Source: a virus
Length of the DNA: 30,716 bases
IMG/VR virus record: IMGVR_UViG_3300014962_000039
Span: 1 to 30,716 of that record
Direction: 5' to 3' (one strand)
Shown here: positions 6,760 to 14,703 of the stretch, piece after piece
How the letters are laid out: every line of letters begins with the position of its first letter
How positions within the stretch are numbered: position 1 is the first letter of the stretch
Translations under genes and position numbers: made by a program
Notes under the pieces: model-generated
Database searches by the model: none
Seen by the model: the letters and a program-made list of their open reading frames with translations, nothing else
Told to the model about the DNA's origin: nothing

Positions 6760-8867
6760 TGGAATCTGAACCTGCATCAGAAACCGGCCTTGACGCTGGC
6801 GAGCTGGCATCGGTGCTGCGCAAGGAATATGACGCGGCCAAGAACTACGCCGATCAGCTTGCCCCCCTGCAGATTGCGGCCTTCCGCTATTACGAGGCGG
6901 ACATTTCGACGTTCCCGGCCCGCGACGGGGCATCGGAAGTCATCCTGCCGGACGTGCAGGAATCGGTTGACTACATGGCGCAGTCCGTATTGCGCACATT
7001 CCTTTCGTCTGACCGCGTGGTTGAGTTCGAGGCCACCGACGAGCATGGCCCAGCCTGCCAGGACCCTGCCTGCGAAGGCTGCGGGGATCAGGTTGCGGAC
7101 GACATCACCGAGACGATCAATTACGTGTTCATGCGCCAGCAGGACGGCGCGCGCATCCTTCACGACGCGCTGTTCGACGGCCTGCTCAAGAAGATCGGCG
7201 TATTCAAGACCGTGCGCGAGACGGAAGAGAAAGTCACGCGCGAAACCGTGATGGAACAGCCCGAAGTGCTGGCCATCGCGGCATCGGTGCAGGACTTCGA
7301 GATCGAAGCTGTGCAGGACAACGGCGACGGCACGGTAACGGCGCAGATCAAGCGTGAAAGCGTGGTGTCCCGCTTCGTCGATTACGCGGTGCCGCTTAAC
7401 CGCTTCAAGTTCTCCGCCCGCGCTCGCCATGAGGACGACGCGGATTACCTGTGCCATGATGAACCCAAGACCCGTTCGGAACTGGTCGAAATGGGATTCG
7501 ACAAGGAGCAGGTCTATTCGCTCCCTGCCTATACGCAAAACGATTGGCAGAACAACGAATCGTCTTCGCTGGACAATCTGGTGCAGAATGCCTCCCAGCC
7601 TGAACTTGAGGAAGTCCTGCTCTGCGAGGAATATGCCCGCATCGACATTGACGGCGACGGCATAGCCGAACGGGTCAAGGTCTATCGGGTCGAAAACGAG
7701 ATATTGCGCGAGGCCGGTGGCGAACTGTCCATTGAAACGGTCGATGACCAGCCCTTCGCCGTGTTCTGCCCCTATCCGCGTCCGCACAGGCTTGTAGGCT
7801 ACTCGCTTGCGGACAAGGTGATGGATATTCAGTTGGCGCGCTCCTATGTGGCTCGCCAGTTGTTCGATGGCATGGCTTTCGGCAACATGCCGCGCCCGGT
7901 TGTCGATATGAACCTGGCCGATGTCGATACGATCAACGACATCCTCAGCCCCATCCCTGGCTCGCCTATCCGCGCCAAGGGCGGCTCGGCTGCGGTTCAG
8001 CCCTTCAATGCCGGGGTTGATGTGGGCAAGTCGCTTCAGGCGATGGAATGGCTAACCGGCGAGCGCGAGAGCCGCACGGGCATCACCCGGATGAACCAGG
8101 GCCTTGATGCCGATGCACTAAACAAGACCGCGACCGGAACGGCGTTGATGCAGGCGCAGGGCCAGCAGGGCGAGGAAATGATCGCCCATCAGCTTGCCGA
8201 AACGGTCAGCCGCCTGTTCTACAAGAAATACAGGCTGATGAAGGCGGACGGGGAGCCGATCAAGATCAAGGTCCAGGGCAAGGTTCGCGAAGTGGACCCG
8301 CGCACATGGCCGGATGACATTGCCGTGTCGATCAAGGTTGGCCTGGGATCGAACAGCAAGGACAAGCGCATCGGCTACCGCATGGCGCTTGCTGGCGCAC
8401 TACAGGCTAGCGTGCAGAACGGCATGAGCGGCCCTGAACATGTGTTCAACTGGTTCGACGGCATGGCGCGCGATACAGGTGTGGGGCGCGGCGAGGATTA
8501 CGCCTACAACCCGGCGGAAGGCGGCGCTCCCGAAAGGCCCGACCCGGCGCAGATGAAGGCCAAGCACGAAGCGGAGATGGCGCAGGCCCAACTCGCGCTC
8601 GACAAGCAAAAGGCTGATGGGCAGCTTGCCCTGCAAGCACAGACCAACGCGGCGAACATCCAGGCGCTGCGTGACAAGCACACGCTGGAAATGGAACAGA
8701 AGCGCGAGGCTGCGGCGCTTGAAAATGAACTTGCCCGCGACAAGGCCGACGCCGAATATGGGCTCGCAATCTACAAGATTGACAGGGAAGCCGAGATCGC
8801 GGCTCACAAGGTTGCTTCCGAAGCGCACCTGAGCGCCAATCGTCCGGGCGGCGCGCTCGATGCGTGA
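6759..8867 (+). CDS. Portal (head-to-tail connector) protein, podovirus type
   Basis: This 702-residue protein directly follows the large terminase with a TAATG overlap. It has an acidic N-terminus, a region with PDVQESVDYMAQSVLRTF near residue 70, and FCPYPRPHRLVGYSLADKVMDIQ near residue 340, both typical of large portals. The last ~110 residues (about 585-695) form a long charged coiled coil, EMAQAQLALDKQKADGQL and on, resembling the barrel helix of P22-like portals. Twelve copies form the DNA gate, the motor dock and the neck platform. The family name is from context and general resemblance; confidence in the portal role is high. Confidence 0.85.
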   Translation: MESEPASETGLDAGELASVLRKEYDAAKNYADQLAPLQIAAFRYYEADISTFPARDGASEVILPDVQESVDYMAQSVLRTFLSSDRVVEFEATDEHGPACQDPACEGCGDQVADDITETINYVFMRQQDGARILHDALFDGLLKKIGVFKTVRETEEKVTRETVMEQPEVLAIAASVQDFEIEAVQDNGDGTVTAQIKRESVVSRFVDYAVPLNRFKFSARARHEDDADYLCHDEPKTRSELVEMGFDKEQVYSLPAYTQNDWQNNESSSLDNLVQNASQPELEEVLLCEEYARIDIDGDGIAERVKVYRVENEILREAGGELSIETVDDQPFAVFCPYPRPHRLVGYSLADKVMDIQLARSYVARQLFDGMAFGNMPRPVVDMNLADVDTINDILSPIPGSPIRAKGGSAAVQPFNAGVDVGKSLQAMEWLTGERESRTGITRMNQGLDADALNKTATGTALMQAQGQQGEEMIAHQLAETVSRLFYKKYRLMKADGEPIKIKVQGKVREVDPRTWPDDIAVSIKVGLGSNSKDKRIGYRMALAGALQASVQNGMSGPEHVFNWFDGMARDTGVGRGEDYAYNPAEGGAPERPDPAQMKAKHEAEMAQAQLALDKQKADGQLALQAQTNAANIQALRDKHTLEMEQKREAAALENELARDKADAEYGLAIYKIDREAEIAAHKVASEAHLSANRPGGALDA

Positions 8868-9225
8868 CCTGCTTGTCCGGCTCGTCCTGTGGGCCTGCCG
8901 AAAACTGGACATCAATCCGGTGGAACAGGCGCGGCTCGATGCGACTGGCGATGCTGTGCAACGCGGCATGAGGTGGGAACAATTCTACCGTGAGGACGGT
9001 GGGATTGCGGACATGATCGCGGCGCTGCGCCTTGATGCGTTCGAGGCCGCTGCCGAACTGGACCCCGCCGATACGGACAAGATTTACTACTGGGCAACCG
9101 CAGACCGCAACCTTCGCCGCCTTGACGGCAAGGTCCGCGCGATCATCGCCACCGGCAAGTTGGCCAAGGATCGCGGCGAAGAAGCCGAGAGGCTTGGCGC
9201 AATGAGGATTCCCAAGTCGGTTTAA
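8860..9225 (+). CDS. Phage protein between portal and scaffold, unknown
   Basis: This 121-residue protein overlaps the portal end by eight bases. It begins with a hydrophobic helix (LLVRLVLWACRKL) and continues as soluble helices ending in DGKVRAIIATGKLAKDRGEEAERLG. No domain recognised. Genes in this slot are often minor head proteins or assembly factors. The N-terminal hydrophobic stretch is too short and charged to be a convincing membrane anchor. Confidence 0.7.
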   Translation: MRDLLVRLVLWACRKLDINPVEQARLDATGDAVQRGMRWEQFYREDGGIADMIAALRLDAFEAAAELDPADTDKIYYWATADRNLRRLDGKVRAIIATGKLAKDRGEEAERLGAMRIPKSV

Positions 9226-9260
9226 CCCGCTGCCATGCAGCACAATCCAAGGAAGCAAAA

Positions 9261-10226
9261 ATGGAAGGCCCATCGGTCGAGACCGAAGCCGCCCCGCTTA
9301 GTGCGGATGAGAAGGTGGCGGAGTTTGAAAATTTCATGTTCCCCGAGGAGGATGAGGAACAGCAGGAGATTGAGGAAGCCGCTGATGAAGGCGACGACCT
9401 TGATGTAGAGGAAGGCGAGGCGGACGAACCGGAATCGGTCATCGAAGCGCCCGTCAGCCTCAATGCGGAGGAAAAAGAGGTCTTTGCGCAGCTTCCGCCG
9501 GAAGCCCAGCAGGCATGGGCCGCGAGTGAAACCCGCCGCAATGCACAGGTGCAGGAAGCCACCACGAAGGCAGCAGAGCGCGAAAGGGCGGCACAAACCG
9601 CAGCCCAGAGCGCCGACGCACATGCCCAGTCAATCTACGCAGCCCAGCTCAAGGCGTTTATCGAGCCGTTCAGGCCGACCGCGCCTGACCCGCAGCTCGC
9701 GCAGGTAGACCCCGCTTCTTACATCGCCGCCGATGCCCGGTATCGCGCCGAATCTGCCCAGTTCGAGGCAATCGAACAGCAGGTGGCCGAGATCAGGAAT
9801 AACGCGGTCGGACGGGCGCAGCAGATCGACCAGGAGTCGCGCGCCGCAGACCTTTTGACCGTTCCCAAACTTGCCGATCCGGCAACGCGGGATTCCTACA
9901 TTCAAGAGTCGTTGAACCTCGTGAAGGAACTGGGGCTCAGCCCCGAGGCCTTCGAGCAGGTTGCCGGTTCCGAAGACTTCCGCGCGCTTGAGAAGGCCGC
10001 AGAATGGAAGTCCAAGGCGGACAAATACGACAAGGCAATGGCGAAGCAGATGCAGAAGGTTCGGGCCGCGAAGGGCCGGACACTTCGCCCGAGCGGCGCA
10101 CCCCACGACAATTCGAGGGCGTCGGACAGCAACAAGGCATGGGATCGCGTCAGGGCGGCGGGCAACAACAAAGCCGCCAAGGATGCCGCATTCGCCGACT
10201 GGCTTGAGGCTTCGGGCAACCTTTAG
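9261..10226 (+). CDS. Capsid scaffolding protein
   Basis: This 321-residue protein has a strongly acidic N-terminal third (runs of E and D, for example FPEEDEEQQEIEEAADEGDD). A long Ala/Gln/Glu-rich helical middle follows (about 90-200), then a basic C-terminus (KMQKVRAAKGRTLRPSG and on). This composition, and its place between portal and capsid, match podovirus scaffolding proteins: the basic C-tail binds coat protein and the acidic part fills the prohead before leaving. SD AAGGA precedes ATG 9261. No protease motif is visible. Confidence 0.78.
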   Translation: MEGPSVETEAAPLSADEKVAEFENFMFPEEDEEQQEIEEAADEGDDLDVEEGEADEPESVIEAPVSLNAEEKEVFAQLPPEAQQAWAASETRRNAQVQEATTKAAERERAAQTAAQSADAHAQSIYAAQLKAFIEPFRPTAPDPQLAQVDPASYIAADARYRAESAQFEAIEQQVAEIRNNAVGRAQQIDQESRAADLLTVPKLADPATRDSYIQESLNLVKELGLSPEAFEQVAGSEDFRALEKAAEWKSKADKYDKAMAKQMQKVRAAKGRTLRPSGAPHDNSRASDSNKAWDRVRAAGNNKAAKDAAFADWLEASGNL

Positions 10227-10286
10227 GGTTCAATTCGCGGCGCTCTTTCGGGCGCTTCTCCCAAACTCAGCAAGTGGATATTCAAC

Positions 10287-11243
10287 ATGGCTGTTCCCAG
10301 CAATACGATTCAGAACGTTTCCCGCGTGGGCGTTCGTGAAGACCTCGACAACAAGATCGCCGAACTGTTCCCCGATGAAACCCCGTTCCAGGGTGCTATC
10401 GGCACTTCGACGATCTCCAACACCTACACTGAATGGCAGACCGATGCCCTTGCCGCCGCAAATCATGCGAACGCGGCGATTCAGGGCGACGACTTGTCGA
10501 ATGCTTCCCGCGCGAACACCGTCCGCGTCGGCACGCATACGCAGATTTTCACCAAGGTTGTTGGCTCCTCGTCCACCGTCGAATGGACCAACAAGGCCGG
10601 TCGCAAGTCGGAAATGGCCCGTGAAATGATGAAGTCGGCTCGCGAGCTGCGCACCGACAAGGAAAAGCGGTTCCTGGGCAACTACGCCTCTGTCGCCGCT
10701 GCTGCGGGCACCGCAGGCCAGACCGCTGGTGCGCTGGCGTGGCTCACGACCAACACGTCGCTGGGCACCGCCGGTTCTCCGGCCAACGGCGGGTTCTCTG
10801 CGGGCATCGTTGCCGCTGCCACCAACGGCACGCAGCGCGCCTATACGGAAACCCTGCTCAAGACCGTGCTGCAAAGCATCTGGGTCGCTGGCGGCAATCC
10901 GAAGATGGTGTTCACCAACGGCACGCAGAAGCAGACCGAAGCGGCCTTTGCCGGTCTTGCGACCCAGCGCCGCGAATCCGGCAACAAGAAGCTGACCATC
11001 GTTGCGGGTGCTGACATCTACGTCAGCGACTTCGGCGAGATTCAGTTCGTGCCGGATCGCTTCGCCTCTTCGCGCGATGCGCTGATCGTCGATCCCGAAT
11101 ACTGGGATGTTGGCGTTGGCGAGGGCATGACTACCTTCGACCTTGCCACCACGGGTCTCGCAACCCGCAAGGCGATCAGGAACGAAGTCGCGCTTCGCTG
11201 CCTCAATGAAGCGGCGAGCGGCGCGATCCGCGACCTGACCTAA
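10287..11243 (+). CDS. Major capsid protein, SU10/DUF5309 type
   Basis: This 318-residue protein begins VSRVGVREDLDNKIAELFPDETPF and contains EWQTDALAA, GRKSEMAREMMKSARELRTDKE and SDFGEIQFVPDRF segments. These are characteristic of the DUF5309/SU10-like capsid family, which adopts the HK97 fold and forms the icosahedral shell. It follows the scaffold gene and is followed by a strong hairpin, as expected for a highly expressed gene. A Gly/Ala/Thr-rich insertion (about 135-190) may be a surface loop. No decoration-protein gene directly follows. Confidence 0.88.
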   Translation: MAVPSNTIQNVSRVGVREDLDNKIAELFPDETPFQGAIGTSTISNTYTEWQTDALAAANHANAAIQGDDLSNASRANTVRVGTHTQIFTKVVGSSSTVEWTNKAGRKSEMAREMMKSARELRTDKEKRFLGNYASVAAAAGTAGQTAGALAWLTTNTSLGTAGSPANGGFSAGIVAAATNGTQRAYTETLLKTVLQSIWVAGGNPKMVFTNGTQKQTEAAFAGLATQRRESGNKKLTIVAGADIYVSDFGEIQFVPDRFASSRDALIVDPEYWDVGVGEGMTTFDLATTGLATRKAIRNEVALRCLNEAASGAIRDLT

Positions 11244-11249
11244 TGGGTT

Positions 11250-11273
11250 CGGGGGAGGTTCCGGCCTCCCCCG
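11250..11273 (+). terminator. Strong hairpin after the capsid gene
   Basis: CGGGGGAGG (11250-11258) pairs perfectly with CCTCCCCCG (11265-11273) over nine bases around a TTCCGG loop, seven bases after the capsid stop. The following bases, GCTTGTT, are only weakly T-rich. It may be a partial terminator that sets capsid above downstream genes, or an mRNA-stabilising 3' structure. Confidence 0.6.
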
Positions 11274-11295
11274 GCTTGTTCCGAAGGATAAGGCC

Positions 11296-11619
11296 ATGGA
11301 TTGGGAACTTCTCGACGATGGTTCGTGGAATGGCGTCCGCAAGTGGATCAGGAACGGTGATGAGGATGATTCCGTCCAGGTCCGCTATGAGGGCATTGGC
11401 GAACATCAGATCATTGAAGAAAACAAGCGCGCTGAAGAACGGGACAAGCGCTCCGAACTTTGGCACGTCGGGCACATCCCGGCTTCTGTCGGCCTCAAGT
11501 GGCTGGCGGAAGAGGGCATTGACATGTGGAACCCTCACCACTCCGACGCGCTCAAAAAAAAGCTGATGGATAGCGACTACCGGCACCTCGTTCCGGGCAT
11601 GGCGCGCATCATTCTCTAG
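11296..11619 (+). CDS. Conserved-looking head/neck protein, unknown
   Basis: This 107-residue protein is acidic at the N-terminus and ends HLVPGMARIIL. The central part, SELWHVGHIPASVGLKWL, looks like a short compact domain. It sits between capsid and adaptor, where minor virion proteins or completion factors occur. A run of eight A residues at 11554-11561 is read in phase as KKK (A AAA AAG), a known -1 slippage heptamer; slipping would end the protein after three codons. No family name is offered. Confidence 0.7.
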   Translation: MDWELLDDGSWNGVRKWIRNGDEDDSVQVRYEGIGEHQIIEENKRAEERDKRSELWHVGHIPASVGLKWLAEEGIDMWNPHHSDALKKKLMDSDYRHLVPGMARIIL

Positions 11620-11628
11620 GGGGCTAGC

Positions 11629-12246
11629 ATGACCGCTTTCAGCGTCCCGGTAAACCTGGCGTTTGACAATTACACGGAACTGACGGACGCGATTGCCGAC
11701 TGGATGAACCGTTCGGACCTGTCGGGTTCGGTGCAGTCGATGGTGGCGCTTTGCGAGGCGCGCTTGCGGCGTGAATTGCAGCCGCTGTTCGGTGAAACGA
11801 CCGGGAGCGTGGCTGTTGTGGATGGCACCGGGGCGCTTCCTGCGGGGTGCGACATTATCCGGCATGTGGCATACGATGGCGCGGTGATTCCCTGCGTCTC
11901 ACCCTACGAGGGCCGGTTGATCGCCGCCGGAAGCACGCCAACAGGCTACAGCATCGAGGGCAATTCGATATACTTGTGGCCATCGTGCGATGCCACGGTG
12001 GCGCTCACATACCAGTCAAAGCTGGTCGGCCTGTCTGAGGCCAACCCCACGAACGACATGCTTTCCGAGCATCCCGACCTCTACTTCTACGGTTCGATGT
12101 TGTTCGCGGAAGGATATGTGGCGAACGACGTCCGCGCGTCTTTGTTCAAGCAGTTATGGGACGAGGCGATTACCGAAACCAAGCGGTTTTTGATGCGGCA
12201 AATCTTCGGCGGGCCGCTCGTTCCTCGCGTCCAATTCGTTCCCTAG
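11629..12246 (+). CDS. Head-tail adaptor protein, SU10-adaptor-like
   Basis: This 205-residue protein has an N-terminal helical motif, YTELTDAIADWMNRSDL, followed by MVALCEARLRRELQPLF. These are typical of the phage adaptor family that docks under the portal. The middle is beta-rich (YSIEGNSIYLWP) and the C-terminus ends in helices around LFKQLWDEAITETKRFL. Its role is to extend the connector and receive the stopper or tail. Position after the capsid and before the propeller protein supports this. SD is GGGGGC-like at about 11618-11622. Confidence 0.78.
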   Translation: MTAFSVPVNLAFDNYTELTDAIADWMNRSDLSGSVQSMVALCEARLRRELQPLFGETTGSVAVVDGTGALPAGCDIIRHVAYDGAVIPCVSPYEGRLIAAGSTPTGYSIEGNSIYLWPSCDATVALTYQSKLVGLSEANPTNDMLSEHPDLYFYGSMLFAEGYVANDVRASLFKQLWDEAITETKRFLMRQIFGGPLVPRVQFVP

Positions 12247-12256
12247 GAGGTTACAA

Positions 12257-12550
12257 ATGGCAACGCTTTACGTTTCATATTACGGTTCAATTCACCGAGG
12301 CTGCGCTGGCAAGCCGTTAGGTTCGGAAACCATCACGACCAGCGGGGTAAGCGCTGCCGGGGGTTCCATACCCGCGAGTGCCGCTGTTGCCTTGTTCGTG
12401 TCCGATGCAACCCATTACATCACCATCGGCACGGGCACACCCACGGCTGCGGCAGCGAATAGCGGCGTTCAGTTCGCCAATGTGCCCTTGTGGGTGCTGG
12501 TTAACGAGGACACGTCGGCCACGCTCAAGGCTGCGGCAATAACGGCGTGA
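12257..12550 (+). CDS. Small beta-rich virion protein, unknown
   Basis: This 97-residue Ala/Ser/Thr-rich protein is likely all-beta (ATLYVSYYGS, ITIGTGTPTAAAANSG, WVLVNEDTSATL). It has an excellent SD (AGGAGGT, five bases before ATG 12257), suggesting high expression. Size, composition and location resemble small phage decoration or neck proteins, but I do not recognise a family. Its stop overlaps the next gene's GTG as GTGA. Confidence 0.7.
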   Translation: MATLYVSYYGSIHRGCAGKPLGSETITTSGVSAAGGSIPASAAVALFVSDATHYITIGTGTPTAAAANSGVQFANVPLWVLVNEDTSATLKAAAITA

Positions 12551-13950
12551 ATATCCAGCTTCCGGCTTTCCTGCCGGACCAGTCGGCCAACAGCGGGGCC
12601 TTGAGCGTCGCTAACAATGTCTATCCCAAGGTCGATGGCTACGGCCCGATTGCGGGGTTCAATTCGTTCACGGACGCGCTTCCCGCCGCCTTTGCGGGCG
12701 GGGCCTCGTTCATTGCATCCGACCGGACCTCAACGCTCCTGGTGGGCACGGCAAGCGGCTTGTCCAAGTATTCTTCCGGCTCATGGTCGGACCTTGAAAC
12801 AAGCATGACCGTTACCGGGCAATGGCGCTTTGCGCAGTTCGGCGACAACGCCATTGCGGTCAATGGCAGCGTCACGAAGGTTGTCGATCTGACGGCGGGA
12901 ACGAGTGCGGACCTGACCGACGCGCCCGCAGGCGTCTGCATCGCGGTGGTTGGCGATTACGTTGTCATCGGGCAGGATTCCAGCGACCTGCTGGGCATCT
13001 ACACGTCCGGTTTCAACGACCACACCGATTGGGATTACGTCAGTTCGACCGCGACCTATCAGCCCATGCTTTCGGGCGGCGAGGTCATGGGGCTTGCCGG
13101 GGGAGAATACGGGGTAATCCTGCAGCGCAGCCGCATCATGCGCATGACGCGCACGGGCGATGTTACCGCGCCGTTCCAGTATGACCAGATTACCGACAAC
13201 GTAGGGTGCGCGTCCAAGGGGTCCGTGGCGCAATCGGGCCGCTCGGTGTTCTTCCTTTCAGACCGTGGCTTCATGGCGCTGGATGACGGGCAGGCGCTGC
13301 GCCCTATCGGTTCGGAAAAGGTTGACCGCACCTTTTCCAGCGAGGTGTCGCGTGACGAATGGGAGGCCATTTCGTGCGCGGTCGATCCGCAGTCCAAGGT
13401 TGTCATATGGTGCGTGCCGAGCGGCAAGCAGTGGATTTACAATTTCGAACTGGACCGCTGGACGACCGCCACGCTCGATATTGAAGGGGTGTTCGCGGGC
13501 TTTACCTCGTCGGTCACGCTGGAAGAACTGGCGGTTACCTATACCGACCTTGATGCCATGTCGATCAGCCTGGACGATCCGCGCTGGACCGGCGGCAATC
13601 CAAGGCTTTATTGCGTCAACGGCGATGAGGTTGGAACATTCTTCGGCTCGACGCTTGAGGCGACCTTTGAATTTTCGTTCATGGAGCCTGTCAAGGGGCG
13701 GGTAACACGCGCGCGCTCGGTCAGGCCCATCACCGATGCAACGGACGGAAACGGGTTTACCATGGACTTCCGCGCCCGCCTTGGCGATGCCCCCAATATC
13801 GTCAGTGCCGGGGACATTCGCACGAACGGCGATATGCCGATCAGGGGCAGCGGGCGGTTTATCAAGCCCGCGTGGACGATAGCGGCGGGAACAAGCTGGT
13901 CTTACGCGCAGGGCTTTGACCTCGAAGCGGATGCGGGCGGTGGCAGGTAG
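12547..13950 (+). CDS. Propeller-like stopper / packaged-DNA stabilisation protein
   Basis: This 467-residue protein starts at GTG 12547, overlapping the preceding stop. It has repeated beta-strand blades, for example LLVGTASGLSKYSSGSW, NAIAVNGSVTKVVDL, SVFFLSDRGFMAL and WIYNFELDRWTT. The N-terminal NSGALSVANNVYP segment and this repeat plan resemble podovirus tail-completion proteins (P22 gp10-like stoppers), which plug the portal after packaging. Its position after the adaptor supports this. A catalytic site is not apparent. The exact family is inferred from pattern and context. Confidence 0.7.
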   Translation: MNIQLPAFLPDQSANSGALSVANNVYPKVDGYGPIAGFNSFTDALPAAFAGGASFIASDRTSTLLVGTASGLSKYSSGSWSDLETSMTVTGQWRFAQFGDNAIAVNGSVTKVVDLTAGTSADLTDAPAGVCIAVVGDYVVIGQDSSDLLGIYTSGFNDHTDWDYVSSTATYQPMLSGGEVMGLAGGEYGVILQRSRIMRMTRTGDVTAPFQYDQITDNVGCASKGSVAQSGRSVFFLSDRGFMALDDGQALRPIGSEKVDRTFSSEVSRDEWEAISCAVDPQSKVVIWCVPSGKQWIYNFELDRWTTATLDIEGVFAGFTSSVTLEELAVTYTDLDAMSISLDDPRWTGGNPRLYCVNGDEVGTFFGSTLEATFEFSFMEPVKGRVTRARSVRPITDATDGNGFTMDFRARLGDAPNIVSAGDIRTNGDMPIRGSGRFIKPAWTIAAGTSWSYAQGFDLEADAGGGR

Positions 13951-14335
13951 GTATCTACCGGAGACGGCCAACCGCAAGGACTGGCCGCGCCTTGTCGCAG
14001 ACGCGCACAGGGGGCACGAAAACCGCATCGCGGTGAATGAATCGTCGCTGGCCGACCATGAGACGCGGGTTACGGCGAACGAAGCCGATATTGCGGACCA
14101 TGAAAGCCGCATCACGACGCTTGAGGCTGTCGATCCCGTCCTGAAGGGCATTGCGACGTGGACGGCGGCAACTGGAACGGCCTCACGCGCGGCCCTGGCA
14201 AGTTATGCGGGGCAGACCGTATCGAACCCGCCGACACAGGCCGAGGTGCAGGCGCTGGACAACGCGGTGGTGGCTATTTCACAGGCTGTCGTGGCGCTGA
14301 TTACCGACCTTCGCGCTTCCGGGCTGCTGTCGTGA
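13931..14335 (+). CDS. Trimeric coiled-coil needle/fibre-like virion protein
   Basis: From ATG 13931 the product has 134 residues; TTG 13916 and GTG 13940 are also possible, all overlapping the previous gene. A heptad-rich stretch (about residues 22-55) contains near repeats SLADHETRVTANEADIADHE and SRITTLEA, then a Thr/Ala/Ser region. A C-terminal helix block (PPTQAEVQALDNAVVAISQ) is frequent at the ends of phage minor fibres. It is probably a trimeric fibre or needle attached at the neck. Function inferred from coiled coil and location. Confidence 0.6.
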   Translation: MRAVAGRYLPETANRKDWPRLVADAHRGHENRIAVNESSLADHETRVTANEADIADHESRITTLEAVDPVLKGIATWTAATGTASRAALASYAGQTVSNPPTQAEVQALDNAVVAISQAVVALITDLRASGLLS

Positions 14336-14703
14336 CGGTCGAAGCCTATTTCGCCCACAGGGACGCGATTGAGGCGATGCTGGACCGCAGCTTCTACCCG
14401 ATTGAATGGGTGGACGGGCAGGTATGGACGGGGGCGATCCAGACGCGCGGGGACGAACGGGCGGTGATCGGCTTTGAACTCAAGTCCTACCCCGGCGGGG
14501 CGCGTGAAATTCACGGCATGTTCGCAGCCGGTGATCTTGATTGCATTTTGAAACTCATTTCGGATGCCGAGGACTTTGGCCGCGAGTGCGGATGCACCCA
14601 CGCGACCATTTCAAGCCGCGCCGGTTGGGCAAGGCTTTTGGCAAAGCGCGGATACAGGCCGCACCAGCAGACGATTATCAAGGAATTGTGCCATGGGGCT
14701 TAG
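14332..14703 (+). CDS. GNAT-fold-like virion or internal protein
   Basis: This 123-residue protein starts at GTG 14332 (GTGA overlap). It shows the layout of a reduced N-acetyltransferase fold: central strand AVIGFELKSY, a helix DLDCILKLISDAEDFGREC, then THATISSRAGWARLLAKRGYRP, which matches the usual C-terminal helix-loop of GNAT proteins. The acetyl-CoA loop (Q/RxxGxG/A) is not convincing. T7 gp13, an internal virion protein, is a precedent for a GNAT-like fold among podovirus structural genes. Enzyme activity is unproven. Confidence 0.5.
   Translation: MTVEAYFAHRDAIEAMLDRSFYPIEWVDGQVWTGAIQTRGDERAVIGFELKSYPGGAREIHGMFAAGDLDCILKLISDAEDFGRECGCTHATISSRAGWARLLAKRGYRPHQQTIIKELCHGA

Noticed and set aside
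6777-7787. Long minus-strand open frame opposite the portal gene (also 10230-11342 and 295-1101)
   Set aside because: These arise from codon bias of GC-rich genes on the other strand. The + strand genes have clear families and overlaps.
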